The notes below the pieces were generated by a model, which was not told the DNA's origin, made no database searches, and was given only the letters and a program-made list of their open reading frames with translations. This document shows, one piece after another, positions 17,690 to 27,192 of a stretch of 53,353 bases of DNA. The stretch is from NCBI GenBank assembly GCA_903892645.1, contig CAITJF010000263.1, positions 1-53,353 on the forward strand, read 5' to 3'. The DNA is from an uncultured Nitrosomonadales bacterium (GTDB taxonomy: Bacteria > Pseudomonadota > Gammaproteobacteria > Burkholderiales > Gallionellaceae). The translations under genes were made by a program, and so were the position numbers. Every line of letters starts with the position of its first letter. The first letter of the stretch is position 1.

Positions 17690-17712
17690 AGCCGGTCAAT
17701 CCGGCTTTTTTG
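17690..17712. terminator. Rho-independent terminator after the tRNA remnant
   Basis: AGCCGG (17690-17695), loop TCAAT, CCGGCT (17701-17706), then six T. It also has an A-rich 5' flank, so it could work on both strands. It is probably the original terminator of the tRNA-Pro gene. Confidence 0.8.
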
Positions 17713-17903
17713 TTTTCTGGACAACATCTCTTTTTCCTGAGAAGACAGAATAAAAAGTTTCGCATTTCCTCGTGACGGATTATCATCTGGGCGCGTTGTG
17801 CTTTACCGAACTTGGGTTGACTCAACGGCAGGGTTGCATCTTTAAACCGAACCACATTTGTAGCCGCATATTTCAGAATACCGACACTACGAGGAGAACG
17901 ATC

Positions 17904-17972
17904 ATGGCTAAAGGACAACAGCGCAAGAACAAAGAAGCGAAAAAACCAAAAAAGGCGCCGCCCGCCAAGTAA
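17904..17972 (+). CDS. Very small basic protein (22 residues)
   Basis: GAGGAG at 17891-17896 sits 7 bases before ATG 17904. The frame encodes MAKGQQRKNKEAKKP…APPAK, a Lys-rich 22-residue peptide. Short proteins starting MAKGQQR.NKEAKKPKK recur in proteobacterial genomes (from memory), often too short to be annotated, which together with the clear ribosome-binding site supports a real gene. Net charge is strongly positive with no hydrophobic segment, so RNA or ribosome association is conceivable but unproven. It stands alone between the island boundary and the lexA terminator region. Confidence 0.65.
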   Translation: MAKGQQRKNKEAKKPKKAPPAK

Positions 17973-18013
17973 CTGGCACGTTCATCACGCATTCCTAAGT
18001 ACAATTCCAACCC

Positions 18014-18047
18014 CCTCCCTAACCAAGCCTTGGCTCTGTTAGGGAGG
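18014..18047. terminator. Hairpin between the small basic gene and lexA
   Basis: CCTCCCTAAC (18014-18023) pairs perfectly with GTTAGGGAGG (18038-18047) around a 14-base loop. There is no strong T run on either side, so it may act as a weak terminator or RNA-stabilising hairpin between the two convergent genes. Confidence 0.45.
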
Positions 18048-18103
18048 CTGCACACAAGCCCTCGTGCTTCCGCGCGAGGCATGTGCCGCCCCGAGTACGA
18101 AGT

Positions 18104-18697
18104 TTACTTCCGGTACTTGCGTATCAAGCCCACCAGCACGCCGAAAATTTCCAGCATGCCTTGCGGGCGGATGACGGGATAGGCTTGGTTGGCCGGACGC
18201 AGGATGAATTTGCCGCGCTCCTTGTCCAAGGTCTTCAGCGTGAATTCGCTGTCCACGATGGCCACCACGATGTCGCCGACATTGGCAGACATGCGTTTTT
18301 CCACCACGGCCACATCACCATCATGGATGCCCGCTTCGATCATCGAATCGCCCTTGACCGGAATCAGCGTGGTCTTGGAGGGCGTATCAATCAGCATCTC
18401 ATCGATGATGAATAACTCGCCTTGGCCGGAATCGACGGAAACCGGCATGCCCGCCGGGACTGCGGACTCGGCCAGGGGCCGCGCAAAGAACTGGCGCATC
18501 GGCACCCAGACCCCATCCGGGGTGCGCTCGATGAAGTCCGCTTTGCTCAGGCGCGTCAGGATGGTTTTGACCCAGGATTTGGAAGCGATGCCGAACACCC
18601 CGCACAACGAGGCATACGAGGGAATGCTTTTCCAGTTGGCGTAATAGTCCTGGAGCTTGGAAAGATATTCGGCGTCTTTAGGGTTGAAGTCGGTCAT
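18104..18697 (-). CDS. lexA: LexA-type SOS repressor (S24 peptidase)
   Basis: The product is 197 residues. The N-terminus holds a winged-helix-like DNA-binding region (YLSKLQDYYANWKSIPSYAS…SKSWVKTIL) divergent from the E. coli LexA HTH. The S24 peptidase half has an Ala-Gly cleavage candidate in VPAGMPV (about residue 83), nucleophile Ser in KGDSMIEAGI and general-base Lys in FTLKTLDKERG. On RecA activation it should cleave itself and release SOS promoters. Two palindrome-like GAACGAACGT sites lie 16-52 bp upstream of its start and probably allow autoregulation. It could be a second, lineage-specific LexA rather than the sole SOS repressor; no imuA/imuB/dnaE2 cassette is adjacent. It is divergent from htpG. 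Confidence 0.85.
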   Translation of the reverse strand: MTDFNPKDAEYLSKLQDYYANWKSIPSYASLCGVFGIASKSWVKTILTRLSKADFIERTPDGVWVPMRQFFARPLAESAVPAGMPVSVDSGQGELFIIDEMLIDTPSKTTLIPVKGDSMIEAGIHDGDVAVVEKRMSANVGDIVVAIVDSEFTLKTLDKERGKFILRPANQAYPVIRPQGMLEIFGVLVGLIRKYRK

Positions 18698-18712
18698 GGC
18701 AATATGGATAGA

Positions 18713-18749
18713 GAACGAACGTGCTGCGCACTGTAAGGAACGAACGTTC
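18713..18749. promoter_or_regulatory. Two candidate LexA operators
   Basis: GAACGAACGTGC (18713-18724) and GAACGAACGTTC (18738-18749) are 12-mers differing at one base and spaced 25 bp start to start; the second contains the palindrome GAACGTTC. They lie just upstream of the lexA start. The motif is not the E. coli CTG-N10-CAG box, which fits the divergent DNA-binding domain. Confidence 0.6.
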
Positions 18750-18849
18750 TGTTGTCAATAGGGATGTAAAAAAGGGGAGGTTGGCATAGGCGGCCAACTG
18801 CGCCACGAACAGCCAGGACTTGCATCGCCATGTATATCGGAACCCAGCA

Positions 18850-18877
18850 CTTGAAATTTTTCAGATAGACTCCATCT
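18850..18877 (+). promoter_or_regulatory. Sigma-32-like heat-shock promoter of htpG
   Basis: CTTGAAA at 18850-18856 and CTCCATCT at 18870-18877, separated by 13 bases, fit the sigma-32 pattern (CTTGAA, 13-17 bp, CCCCATnT) and lie 36 bases upstream of the htpG start. This agrees with the known heat-shock control of htpG. Confidence 0.6.
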
Positions 18878-18912
18878 CCCAAAACTCTTTTTGAACGTAC
18901 CGAGGGGCTTGT

Positions 18913-20817
18913 ATGACCGAGAACATTGCTACAAATCGTGAAACGATGGGTTTTCAGACGGAAGTTAAGCAACTTCTGCAATTGATGATCCATTCGCTGT
19001 ATTCCAACCGCGAGATTTTCCTGCGCGAGCTGATTTCCAACGCGTCGGATGCTTGCGACAAATTGCGTTTTGAGGCGCTGCACAATGCCACGCTGTTCGA
19101 AAGCGATGCGGATTTGCAAATCCGCATCAGTTACGACCAGGATGCCAGGACGCTTACGGTCAGCGACAACGGCGTCGGCATGAGCCGCGATGAGGTTATC
19201 AGCAACCTGGGCACAATCGCGAAATCGGGCACCCAGGAATTTTTCGCCAGGCTGAGCGGGGATCAGCAGAAGGATGTAAATCTGATCGGGCAGTTTGGCG
19301 TGGGCTTCTATTCCGCTTTTATCGTCGCCGACAAGGTCGCTGTCACCACGCGCCGTGCCGGGGAAAAGACCGATCAGGGCGTGTGCTGGGAATCGGATGG
19401 CGGCGGGGAATTTTCCATCGAAATGGTGGATAAGCCCGCGCGCGGCACGGAGATCACTTTGCATCTGCGTGCCGACCAGGACGACTTGCTCAGCGGCCAA
19501 AAAATTCGTTCCATCATCCATAAATATTCGGATCATATCGTCCAGCCCATCCTCATGAAAAAAGAGGAATGGAAGGAGGGCAAGCAGGAAATCACCGCTG
19601 AGGATGAGACGGTCAACCAGGCCTCCGCATTGTGGGCGCGTTCCAAGAGCGATATTTCCGAGGACGAGTACAAGGCGTTCTACAAGCATGTCGGGCACGA
19701 TTATGAAGACCCATTGGCGTGGACGCATGCCCGTGTGGAAGGACGTCAGGAATACACGCAACTGCTTTATATTCCCGCGCGCGCCCCGTTTGATATGTGG
19801 AACCGGGAGGCGCGCCACGGCATCAAGCTGTACGTGCGCCGCGTGTTCATCATGGATGACGCCGAACAACTGTTGCCGTCCTACCTGCGTTTCGTGCGCG
19901 GTGTGGTTGATTCCAGCGACCTGCCGCTGAACGTGTCGCGCGAAATTCTGCAGGAGTCGAAAGACATCGAGGCGATTCGCGCTGGTTGCGCTAAGAAGGT
20001 GCTTGGCCTGCTCGAAGAGCTGGCGGCAAATGACACGGAAAAATATGCCAAGTTCTGGGATGAGTTCGGTCTGGTGCTGAAGGAGGGAGCAGGGGAAGAT
20101 TTTGCCAACAAGGAAAAAATCGCCGCCTTGCTGCGCTTCGCCTCGACCCATGCGGATACCGATGCAGAAACCGTGTCTCTCGCCGATTACCTTGGGCGCA
20201 TGAAGGAGGGGCAGGACAAAGTTTACTATATCACCGCCGAAACTTTCAATGCAGCGAAGAACAGCCCGCATCTGGAAGTGTTCCGCAAGAAGGGCATTGA
20301 AGTGCTGCTGCTTTCTGAGCGCGTGGACGAGTGGGTAGTGGGTTATTTGACCGAGTTTGATGGCAAGCCGCTGGTCTCCGTGGCCAAAGGCGGGCTTGAT
20401 CTGGGCAAGCTGGAGGATGAAGCCGAGAAACAGGAGCAGGAGAAACAGGCCAATGACCACAAGGACCTGACCGAAAAAATAAAAGCCAGCCTCGCCGAGC
20501 GCGTCAAGGAAGTTAGGGTGACCCACCGCCTGACCGACTCGCCCGCCTGCCTGGTGGCTGACGAGCATGATATTGGCGGCAACATGGCACGCATGCTCAA
20601 GGCGGCCGGGCAGAAGACACCTGCCACACGTCCCATCCTGGAGATCAACCCGAATCATCCGGTGGTGAAGCGTTTGAAGGAAGAAGAAAAACATTTCGAC
20701 GACTGGACGGCGGTACTGTTTGATCAGGCATTGCTGGCAGAGGGCGGACAACTTGACGACCCCGCCGGTTTTGTCAAACGGGTTAATCACCTGATGCTCG
20801 AAATGCGCGCGGGCTGA
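18913..20817 (+). CDS. htpG: Molecular chaperone HtpG (Hsp90)
   Basis: The product is 634 residues, the usual length. The N-terminal GHKL ATPase domain shows [26 protein letters not shown] and [11 protein letters not shown] (ATP lid); the middle domain contains [10 protein letters not shown] and [10 protein letters not shown]; the C-terminal dimerisation domain ends with NHLMLEM. It is a cytosolic ATP-dependent chaperone that remodels client proteins with DnaK. AGGGGC precedes the ATG, and a sigma-32-like promoter lies upstream. No deviation from the family is seen. Confidence 0.98.
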   Translation: MTENIATNRETMGFQTEVKQLLQLMIHSLYSNREIFLRELISNASDACDKLRFEALHNATLFESDADLQIRISYDQDARTLTVSDNGVGMSRDEVISNLGTIAKSGTQEFFARLSGDQQKDVNLIGQFGVGFYSAFIVADKVAVTTRRAGEKTDQGVCWESDGGGEFSIEMVDKPARGTEITLHLRADQDDLLSGQKIRSIIHKYSDHIVQPILMKKEEWKEGKQEITAEDETVNQASALWARSKSDISEDEYKAFYKHVGHDYEDPLAWTHARVEGRQEYTQLLYIPARAPFDMWNREARHGIKLYVRRVFIMDDAEQLLPSYLRFVRGVVDSSDLPLNVSREILQESKDIEAIRAGCAKKVLGLLEELAANDTEKYAKFWDEFGLVLKEGAGEDFANKEKIAALLRFASTHADTDAETVSLADYLGRMKEGQDKVYYITAETFNAAKNSPHLEVFRKKGIEVLLLSERVDEWVVGYLTEFDGKPLVSVAKGGLDLGKLEDEAEKQEQEKQANDHKDLTEKIKASLAERVKEVRVTHRLTDSPACLVADEHDIGGNMARMLKAAGQKTPATRPILEINPNHPVVKRLKEEEKHFDDWTAVLFDQALLAEGGQLDDPAGFVKRVNHLMLEMRAG

Positions 20818-20846
20818 TGAATTTATAAGACGCAATTGGTGATTGT

Positions 20847-21086
20847 GTAGGTGCGGATTTATTCGCACTATTGATTCAGCACAAATTAAATTACTATTCT
20901 GTTCGGCCTGAGCCTGATTAACTACTAGCCATTCAACTAGGCGGCCAAAAGACGTCAGCCAAGTTGCTGGTTATGTCGAAGGCCATGAAGCCATTCATGT
21001 TTCGACAAGCTCAACACGAACGGCCTCATACTTTATTTGTGCCGGTTCAATAACCAAGAGCTATGTGCAAATAAATTCGCACCTAC
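20847..21086. repeat. Inverted-repeat-bounded intergenic element (240 bp)
   Basis: GTAGGTGCGGATTTATTC (20847-20864) is matched at the far end by AAATAAATTCGCACCTAC (21069-21086), an 18-bp terminal inverted repeat with two mismatches. Near 21000 lies TTTCGACAAGCTCAACACGA, a segment I recall from intergenic repeats of many environmental proteobacteria. No target duplication is evident. The terminus is the same as the perfect hairpin at 25144-25173, so the two are one repeat family. The element fills most of the htpG-glgP gap and carries no gene. Confidence 0.6.
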
Positions 21087-21101
21087 GAGAGGAAGGAAGC
21101 C

Positions 21102-22796
21102 ATGCTCGACGAATTCATCCATGAACCGCGCGTCGCCTATTTCTCAATGGAGATCGCGCTGCACAGCGCGATCCCGACCTATGCCGGAGGTTTGGGCGTG
21201 CTCGCTGGCGATACCGTGCGCTCGGCCACCGACCTCGAGCTGCCGATGGTGGCGGTCAGCCTGGTAAGCCACGCCGGCTATTTCCGCCAGGAAATTGACG
21301 CGCAGGGACGGCAGCTGGAACATGCGGCGGCATGGGAACTCAGGCACTGGGCGCAGCCCCTCGACGCCAAGATTGCCGTGCAGATCGATGGCCGCACGGT
21401 CTGGATCGGCGCCTGGTTGTATGTGCTCGAAGGCCATATGGGGGGCCGCCAGCCGGTGTTGCTGCTCGACACCGACCTGAGCGAGAACAGCAGCGACGAC
21501 CGCGAAATCACCCACTATCTTTACGGTGGCGACAACGTCTACCGGCTCAAGCAGGAAATCGTGCTTGGGCTGGGCGGTGTGCGTCTGCTGCAAGCGCTCG
21601 GCTTCACCATCCGGCATTACCACATGAACGAGGGGCACTCCGCGCTGCTCGGGCTGGAATTGCTGCATCGCCACGCGCGTATGCCCGAGCTTGTCCGTCC
21701 GGGCGAATCGCTCTACGATCTTCCATACGTGCGCAGCCTGTGCAGCTTTACCACCCACACTCCGGTCGAGGCCGGGCATGACCGCTTTCCCTACGACTTG
21801 GTGCAGCGCGTCCTGAACAACGGCTTTGACATCGAAACCATCAAGCGCCTGGCAGGCGAGGACAGCCTCAACATGACGCGGCTGGCGCTGAACTTGAGCG
21901 AATATGTAAACGGTGTCGCCAAGAAACACGCTGAAGTATCCAACGCGATGTTTCCCGGCTACAAAGTGCATGCGATCACCAACGGCGTGCATCCGTATAC
22001 CTGGGCCGCCGAAAGTTTCCGCCAGCTTTATGACCATTACCTTCCGGGCTGGTGCCACGAGCCCCAGTTGCTGATGCGCGCCGACTGCTGTATCCCTGAA
22101 GTCGCGATCTGGGAAGCGCATGTTCAGGCGAAACAACATCTCATCGAGAAAGTGCAGGCACTCACCGGCGTGTCGCTGCAACCCGAGGTCCCGATTTTTG
22201 GCTTTGCGCGGCGCATGACGGCGTACAAGCGCCCGGATCTGTTGTTCTCCGATCTGGAACGGTTGCGGGCAATTGCCCGCAAATTTCCGTTTCAGATCGT
22301 ACTCGCCGGCAAGGCGCATCCGCACGATGAAGGCGGCAAACACCTGATTGAGCAACTGTGCGCGCATGCGCGTGTCCTTGCCGACACGATACCGGTGGTC
22401 TATCTGCCCGATTATGATCTGGCGCTTGCCCAGACGCTGACCGCAGGGGCGGACGTGTGGCTCAACACGCCGCTGCCGCCGCTTGAGGCTTCGGGCACCA
22501 GCGGCATGAAAGCCGCGTTCAACGGCGTGCCCAATCTTTCGGTGCTCGATGGCTGGTGGATTGAAGGCTGCATCGAGGGTGTGACCGGCTGGGCGATCGG
22601 CGATGCGGCGGGAATGGCCGACGGCAAGGCACAGGTGCTTTACGACAAGCTCGAACAAGTGGTGCTGCCGTTGTATTACAGCCACGGCGATGGTGGGTGG
22701 CTCAAGGTGATGAAGGGAGCGATCAGCAAGAACGCCTCGTATTTCAACAGCCATCGCATGATGCGCCGCTATGCGACGGAAGCGTATATCCGATGA
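21102..22796 (+). CDS. glgP: Alpha-glucan (glycogen/starch) phosphorylase, short GT35 type
   Basis: The product is 564 residues, matching the shorter bacterial/archaeal alpha-glucan phosphorylase class rather than the ~800-residue E. coli GlgP. Features include FSMEIAL and TYAGGLGVLAGD near the N-terminus, NEGHSAL in the active-site region, and ASGTSGMKAAFNG near residue 469, whose Lys should bind pyridoxal phosphate. It releases glucose-1-phosphate from alpha-1,4-glucans. A good ribosome-binding site (AGGAAGGAAG) precedes the ATG. A glycogen role would fit, but no other glycogen gene is in the window. Confidence 0.92.
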   Translation: MLDEFIHEPRVAYFSMEIALHSAIPTYAGGLGVLAGDTVRSATDLELPMVAVSLVSHAGYFRQEIDAQGRQLEHAAAWELRHWAQPLDAKIAVQIDGRTVWIGAWLYVLEGHMGGRQPVLLLDTDLSENSSDDREITHYLYGGDNVYRLKQEIVLGLGGVRLLQALGFTIRHYHMNEGHSALLGLELLHRHARMPELVRPGESLYDLPYVRSLCSFTTHTPVEAGHDRFPYDLVQRVLNNGFDIETIKRLAGEDSLNMTRLALNLSEYVNGVAKKHAEVSNAMFPGYKVHAITNGVHPYTWAAESFRQLYDHYLPGWCHEPQLLMRADCCIPEVAIWEAHVQAKQHLIEKVQALTGVSLQPEVPIFGFARRMTAYKRPDLLFSDLERLRAIARKFPFQIVLAGKAHPHDEGGKHLIEQLCAHARVLADTIPVVYLPDYDLALAQTLTAGADVWLNTPLPPLEASGTSGMKAAFNGVPNLSVLDGWWIEGCIEGVTGWAIGDAAGMADGKAQVLYDKLEQVVLPLYYSHGDGGWLKVMKGAISKNASYFNSHRMMRRYATEAYIR

Positions 22797-22843
22797 GGTG
22801 CGGTACCATACAATCCGCAGCATCACAAAAACCCAAATAATAG

Positions 22844-23671
22844 ATGAGTGACAAAAACGAAATAAGGCCCGGCCAATCAATTGAGCTGTTGAAAGAGCTG
22901 CACATCCTTACACGCGACGGCAAGATGAACCAGGATTCCCGCCGCAAGCTCAAGCAGATTTATCACCTGTATCAATTCATCGAGCCGCTGCTGCAGGAAA
23001 TTCAGCAAGACCATCCCGATATTCAGCTGGTGGATCACGGGGCGGGGAAATCCTATCTGGGCTTCATCCTGTATGACCTGTTCTTCAAGACGCTGAACGA
23101 CAAATCACACATCTACGGCATCGAAAGGCGCGACGAGCTGGTCGAACATTCGCTGGAACTGGCTGCACGCCTGGGTTTCCCCGGCATGACATTCCTCAAT
23201 CTGTCGGTGGAGAAATCCATCGAATCCGATCAACTGCCCGCCAAAGTGGATGTAGTGACCGCGCTGCATGCGTGCAATACCGCTACGGATGATGCCATCC
23301 AATTTGCGTTGAAGAAGCAGGCGCAATTCATCGTGCTGGTGCCGTGCTGCCAGGCCGAAGTGGCAGCAACACTGCGCAGAAACAAGGGTAAGGAATTGGC
23401 GAAAAATGCCCTGACAGAACTGTGGCGCCACCCGATCCACACCCGCGAATTCGGCAGCCATGCCACCAACGTGCTGCGCTGCCTGCAGCTGGAAGCGCAC
23501 GGCTACCAGGTCACCGTGACCGAACTGGTGGGCTGGGAACACTCGATGAAAAACGAACTCATCATCGCCAGTTTTAAAAACCTGCCGCGCAAGCGCGCAG
23601 CCGAGCGCCTGAATGAAGTGCTGCAAATGCTGGGGCTGGAAGAAATGGGCGAGCGGTTTTCTGCAGTTTAA
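22844..23671 (+). CDS. SAM-dependent methyltransferase (Methyltransf_32-like)
   Basis: The product is 275 residues. The SAM-binding region is seen in LVDHGAGKSYLGFILYDL (motif I) and YGIERRDELVE (acidic end of beta-2). ALHACNTATDDAI and VLVPCCQAEVA resemble the Methyltransf_32/GSTCD-type family, where a CC pair follows the strand; the substrate is unknown. It lies 47 bp after glgP on the same strand. Its stop overlaps the stop of the convergent ylqF gene in the shared TTAA (23668-23671), an unusually tight convergent junction. Function beyond methyl transfer cannot be told. Confidence 0.75.
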   Translation: MSDKNEIRPGQSIELLKELHILTRDGKMNQDSRRKLKQIYHLYQFIEPLLQEIQQDHPDIQLVDHGAGKSYLGFILYDLFFKTLNDKSHIYGIERRDELVEHSLELAARLGFPGMTFLNLSVEKSIESDQLPAKVDVVTALHACNTATDDAIQFALKKQAQFIVLVPCCQAEVAATLRRNKGKELAKNALTELWRHPIHTREFGSHATNVLRCLQLEAHGYQVTVTELVGWEHSMKNELIIASFKNLPRKRAAERLNEVLQMLGLEEMGERFSAV

Positions 23672-24567
23672 TTCTGAGAGGCTTCCATTTGCACCGTGCC
23701 GGCAGGCGTTTGCCCGCCAAGCATAGCGCTGCGGCTTTTTGGTGTCTCCAGGCTGATGCGGCCTAGCGCGCCGGTGCGGTAATCCTGCAGCAGCATGAGC
23801 GCGGCTTTTTCCAGGTCGGGTTCGCCGCCCTTGAGGAGGTAGCCGCGACGTTTGGCTATGGCTTCGATAATGTCCGCACCATCCATTCCCTCCACGGCAA
23901 ATCCGTAGCGCACAGTGAGCAGGGCAGGGTAGTGGGCGAGCAGGAGGCCGCCTAAAAAGGTGGCAACTTCTTCGTCTATGATGGCGTTGCGTCCGATGGC
24001 GTGGCTGGCGGCCAGCATGAGGCCATCGCTTTCATGCTCTATTTTTGGCCACATTAATCCCGGCGTGTCGATGAGCGTCATCTGTTCGTTCAAGTCGAAG
24101 CTCTGCTGGTTTTTGGTGATAGCCGGTTCATCGCCCACCAACGCCACGCGGCGTTTTAATAGCGCGTTCATCAGGGTGGATTTGCCGACGTTGGGGATGC
24201 CCATGATCATCATGCGCAGGGGCTTGAGGTTGGTGCCGCGATGCGGGGCGAGTGCGGCGCACAGGCCGGGTATTTTCGCGGCATCGCCCGGTTTTTTGCA
24301 CGACAGTGCGACGGCCTTGACGTTTTTTTGCGAGTTGAAAAAATTGAGCCAGGCCTTGGTGGCGATGGGGTCGGCGAGGTCTGCCTTGTTGAGGATTTTC
24401 AGGCAGGGGCGCTGGCGGTGCAGGCGCAGTTCATTGATCATCGGGTTGCAGCTTGCCTCAGGCAGGCGCGCATCCAGCACTTCGATCACGACATCGATTC
24501 GCTCCATCGTCTCGGTGGCTTTCTTGCGCGCCGAGGTCATGTGACCGGGATACCATTGGATGGACAT
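23668..24567 (-). CDS. ylqF: Ribosome biogenesis GTPase YlqF/RbgA
   Basis: The product is 299 residues. GTPase motifs are circularly permuted as expected: G4 NKAD (60-63) precedes G1 GIPNVGKST (123-131) and G3 DTPG (about 163). The N-terminus IQWYPGHMTSARK is diagnostic of the YlqF family. The C-terminal helical domain (about 200-290) contacts rRNA in homologues. In Bacillus RbgA matures the 50S subunit; in proteobacteria the role is less studied. It is transcribed alone on the minus strand. Confidence 0.93.
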   Translation of the reverse strand: MSIQWYPGHMTSARKKATETMERIDVVIEVLDARLPEASCNPMINELRLHRQRPCLKILNKADLADPIATKAWLNFFNSQKNVKAVALSCKKPGDAAKIPGLCAALAPHRGTNLKPLRMMIMGIPNVGKSTLMNALLKRRVALVGDEPAITKNQQSFDLNEQMTLIDTPGLMWPKIEHESDGLMLAASHAIGRNAIIDEEVATFLGGLLLAHYPALLTVRYGFAVEGMDGADIIEAIAKRRGYLLKGGEPDLEKAALMLLQDYRTGALGRISLETPKSRSAMLGGQTPAGTVQMEASQN

Positions 24568-25212
24568 TTGAAATCAGCAATTCAATAAAGGGCGCATTCT
24601 ACCTTTTTCGGTATTGCAGCGATGGGCGGAATCCGCCGATGGATAATCTGGGTTGTGGCAATCGATACAAAACTGATATTGGCGAATGGCTGCTTGGCGG
24701 AAGATTGCTACTATTGTAGGCCAAGGGCGCAGCGTCCAGTTGACCGCCGGGTTAGGTTCCACCGCCAGTGTTTTCATTGTCTCGTGGTTCAGCAGGCACT
24801 TGCCCTATGTAAGCCGTGATTTTTGTAGATCGAAGTATGGCTTCGACGTTTGCAACATTGCGATCAGTGCGACCACTTCTGAAAAGCTCAACAATGAAAC
24901 CGCCCGTAAGAATAAGACTGGCATTCGGAAAAAACTCGCCGGGCCATGAGAAGATGTAAGCTGTGCGCACTATATTTATTAGCAGTAACAAAAAGATGAA
25001 AGCGACAAACAAACTTAAAAGCTGATTGATTTTTGAAACAGAGAAGTTGTAGGGACTGTTTAGCTTCCAAAACCGCATATCGGTGCTTACACAGCAGAGT
25101 GGACAGCCTGCGAGGTTCTTTGGCACGAGCCAGCCATTTGCACTTGTAGGTGCGAATAAATTCGCACCTACAAAACTGCCAACGACTATTTCCATGACTA
25201 TTTGGATTTATA
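24568..25212. other. 645-bp intergenic region with a repeat hairpin and a possible gene relic
   Basis: This stretch between ylqF and recQ, both on the minus strand, contains the perfect hairpin at 25144-25173. A minus-strand open frame (24752-25195) encodes one convincing hydrophobic helix (LLSLFVAFIFLLLLINIV) but runs through the repeat hairpin at its 5' end and has no ribosome-binding site or recognisable family. It may be a decayed membrane-protein gene. The region at 24800-25080 is more AT-rich than its neighbours. Nothing else is supported. Confidence 0.35.
25144..25173. repeat. Perfect palindromic repeat hairpin
   Basis: TTGTAGGTGCGAA (25144-25156), a four-base TAAA loop, then TTCGCACCTACAA (25161-25173): 13 perfect base pairs. 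It matches the termini of the 20847-21086 element and resembles the hairpin at 36983-37010, so it belongs to a REP-like family of this genome. Confidence 0.8.
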
Positions 25213-27057
25213 TCAAACATCTTTTGCTTCATCCTCCAAAACCTTCAAGAATGCATCCCCGTAGCGTGCCAGCTTGGCTTGCCCCACGCCGTTGATGCGG
25301 CCTAATTCTGTGAGGCTGGCCGGGCGCTGGTTGATGAATTCCAGCAGGGTGCTGTCGTGGAAGATGACGTAAGGCGGCACGCCTTGTTCGCGCGCAAGCT
25401 CCATGCGCTTGGCTTTGAGGGCGAGCCATAAGCGATCATCTTTGGTGCCTGCAAAAGGTTTTGGTGCTTTATCGCCGCGCTCGGTGCGCTCGCCGCGTTT
25501 GCTTTTGCGTTTCACCGGCTCGGCATCGCGCCGCAGCCACACCGCTTGTTCGCCGCGCAGCACGGGGCGCGCGGCTGCGGTGAATTTCAATCCGCCGTAG
25601 GCTTCCATGTCTGCTTCCAAAAATCCGCCCGCCACCAGTTGGCGGAATACGCTGCTCCATTGCGTGGTGGTGAGCGCCTGGCCGATGGCGAAGGTGGAGA
25701 GTTTTTCGTGGTGGAATTTTTCGACTTGTGGGGTGGTTTTTCCGAGCAGGATATCGACCAGATGGCCGACGCCGAAGCGTTGTCCGGTGCGGTACGCGCA
25801 GGACAGCGCCATCTGCGCGGGCTGCGTGGCGTCCCAGGTATCCACCGGTTCCAGGCAGTTGTCGCATGCGCCGCAATTGCCCGGATGTTCTTCGCCGAAA
25901 TAACGCAGCAGCGTTTGATGGCGGCAGGTAGTGGATTCGCAATAGCCCAGCAGCGCATCAAGTTTTTGCCGTTCCACGCGCTTGCGTTCTTCGGGTGCTT
26001 CGCCGGAATTGATCAATTGGCGCATGGAGACCACGTCGCCCAGACCGTAGGCCAGCCAGGCATTGGTGGGCAAGCCGTCGCGCCCGGCGCGCCCGGTTTC
26101 CTGATAATAGCCTTCCATGCTTTTGGGTAGGTCGAGATGCGCGACGAAGCGCACATTGGGCTTGTCGATGCCCATGCCGAACGCCACGGTGGCGACCATC
26201 ACCACGCCTTCTTCGCGTAGAAAGCGCTGCTGGTGCATGGTGCGCGTGGCAGTGTCCATCCCGGCGTGATAGGGCAGCGCGTCCCAGCCGCGCTCTTTCA
26301 GCCAGACAGCGGTTTCTTCCACCTTCTTGCGCGACAGGCAATACACGATGCCCGCGTCGTTCGCATGTTCGCTTTCCAGGAATGCCTGCAACTGCTGGCG
26401 CGCATTGTTTTTTAGCGCCACGCGATAACGGATATTGGGGCGGTCGAAGCTGGAGACGAACTGGCGCGCCTGCTCCAGCCCGAGCCGCTCCACGATTTCG
26501 CGCCGCGTCGGCGCATCAGCCGTGGCCGTCAGGGCGATGCGCGGCACGTCGGGAAAATGCTGGTGCAAGATGGTCAATTCACGGTATTCGGGGCGGAAGT
26601 CGTGCCCCCACTGCGAGACACAATGCGCCTCGTCAATGGCGAACAGTGCCAGCCCCTGTTCGGCCTGCACCCGCTCCAGCAGGTTGAGAAAATTTTCATT
26701 CAACAGCCGTTCCGGCGCCACATACAGCAGATCAAGTTTGCCTTGCAGCAACTGCTGCTGCACCGTGCGTGCGGTATCAGCGGCCAGGCTGGAATTGAGG
26801 AAGGCGGCCTGCACCCCGAGCTGGCGCAACGCATCCACCTGATCCTGCATCAACGCAATCAGCGGCGACACCACGATGCCGACACCGCGCCGCAGCAGCG
26901 CGGGTATCTGGAAACACAACGACTTGCCGCCTCCGGTGGGCATCAGCACCAGCGCATCGCCGCCCGCCGCGACATGCTCGACGACAGCCTGCTGCTCGCC
27001 ACGGAAAGCGGCATAGCCGAAGACGTTTTGTAAAATTTGCGGGGCGGAGGCAGGCAT
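25213..27057 (-). CDS. recQ: ATP-dependent DNA helicase RecQ
   Basis: The product is 614 residues, the standard RecQ length. Motifs in order: Walker A MPTGGGKS (about 39-46), DEAHC (about 143), TATAD, the RecQ GRAGRDG motif, the four-Cys zinc site (CRHQ…NCGACDNC), the RQC winged helix and the C-terminal HRDC domain ([13 protein letters not shown]…[13 protein letters not shown]). It unwinds recombination intermediates 3' to 5' and works with the RecF pathway. It is a single gene; the upstream region holds an inverted repeat but no obvious SOS box. Confidence 0.97.
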   Translation of the reverse strand: MPASAPQILQNVFGYAAFRGEQQAVVEHVAAGGDALVLMPTGGGKSLCFQIPALLRRGVGIVVSPLIALMQDQVDALRQLGVQAAFLNSSLAADTARTVQQQLLQGKLDLLYVAPERLLNENFLNLLERVQAEQGLALFAIDEAHCVSQWGHDFRPEYRELTILHQHFPDVPRIALTATADAPTRREIVERLGLEQARQFVSSFDRPNIRYRVALKNNARQQLQAFLESEHANDAGIVYCLSRKKVEETAVWLKERGWDALPYHAGMDTATRTMHQQRFLREEGVVMVATVAFGMGIDKPNVRFVAHLDLPKSMEGYYQETGRAGRDGLPTNAWLAYGLGDVVSMRQLINSGEAPEERKRVERQKLDALLGYCESTTCRHQTLLRYFGEEHPGNCGACDNCLEPVDTWDATQPAQMALSCAYRTGQRFGVGHLVDILLGKTTPQVEKFHHEKLSTFAIGQALTTTQWSSVFRQLVAGGFLEADMEAYGGLKFTAAARPVLRGEQAVWLRRDAEPVKRKSKRGERTERGDKAPKPFAGTKDDRLWLALKAKRMELAREQGVPPYVIFHDSTLLEFINQRPASLTELGRINGVGQAKLARYGDAFLKVLEDEAKDV

Positions 27058-27192
27058 GGGCGGTTGGGAGAGTAGAGCGCTATTTTATACAATACAGGGA
27101 AGCGGGTTGGTTATTTGGCGCTTCCCCGCAAAGCAGCGCCGGAGTAGCATCACAAACAGGCCAACTCACTTTGATCCCATAGCACAAAACTG

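Noticed and set aside
17598-17918. Minus-strand frame containing GARGFEPP
   Set aside because: This peptide is the usual false translation of the antisense of a tRNA 3' end.
18694-20868. 724-codon minus-strand open frame opposite htpG, and a similar 578-codon frame opposite glgP
   Set aside because: They mirror strongly biased codons of htpG and glgP and encode no recognisable domains.
24752-25195. 147-codon minus-strand frame as a real gene
   Set aside because: Its 5' part is translated palindromic repeat, there is no ribosome-binding site and no family; kept only as a possible relic.
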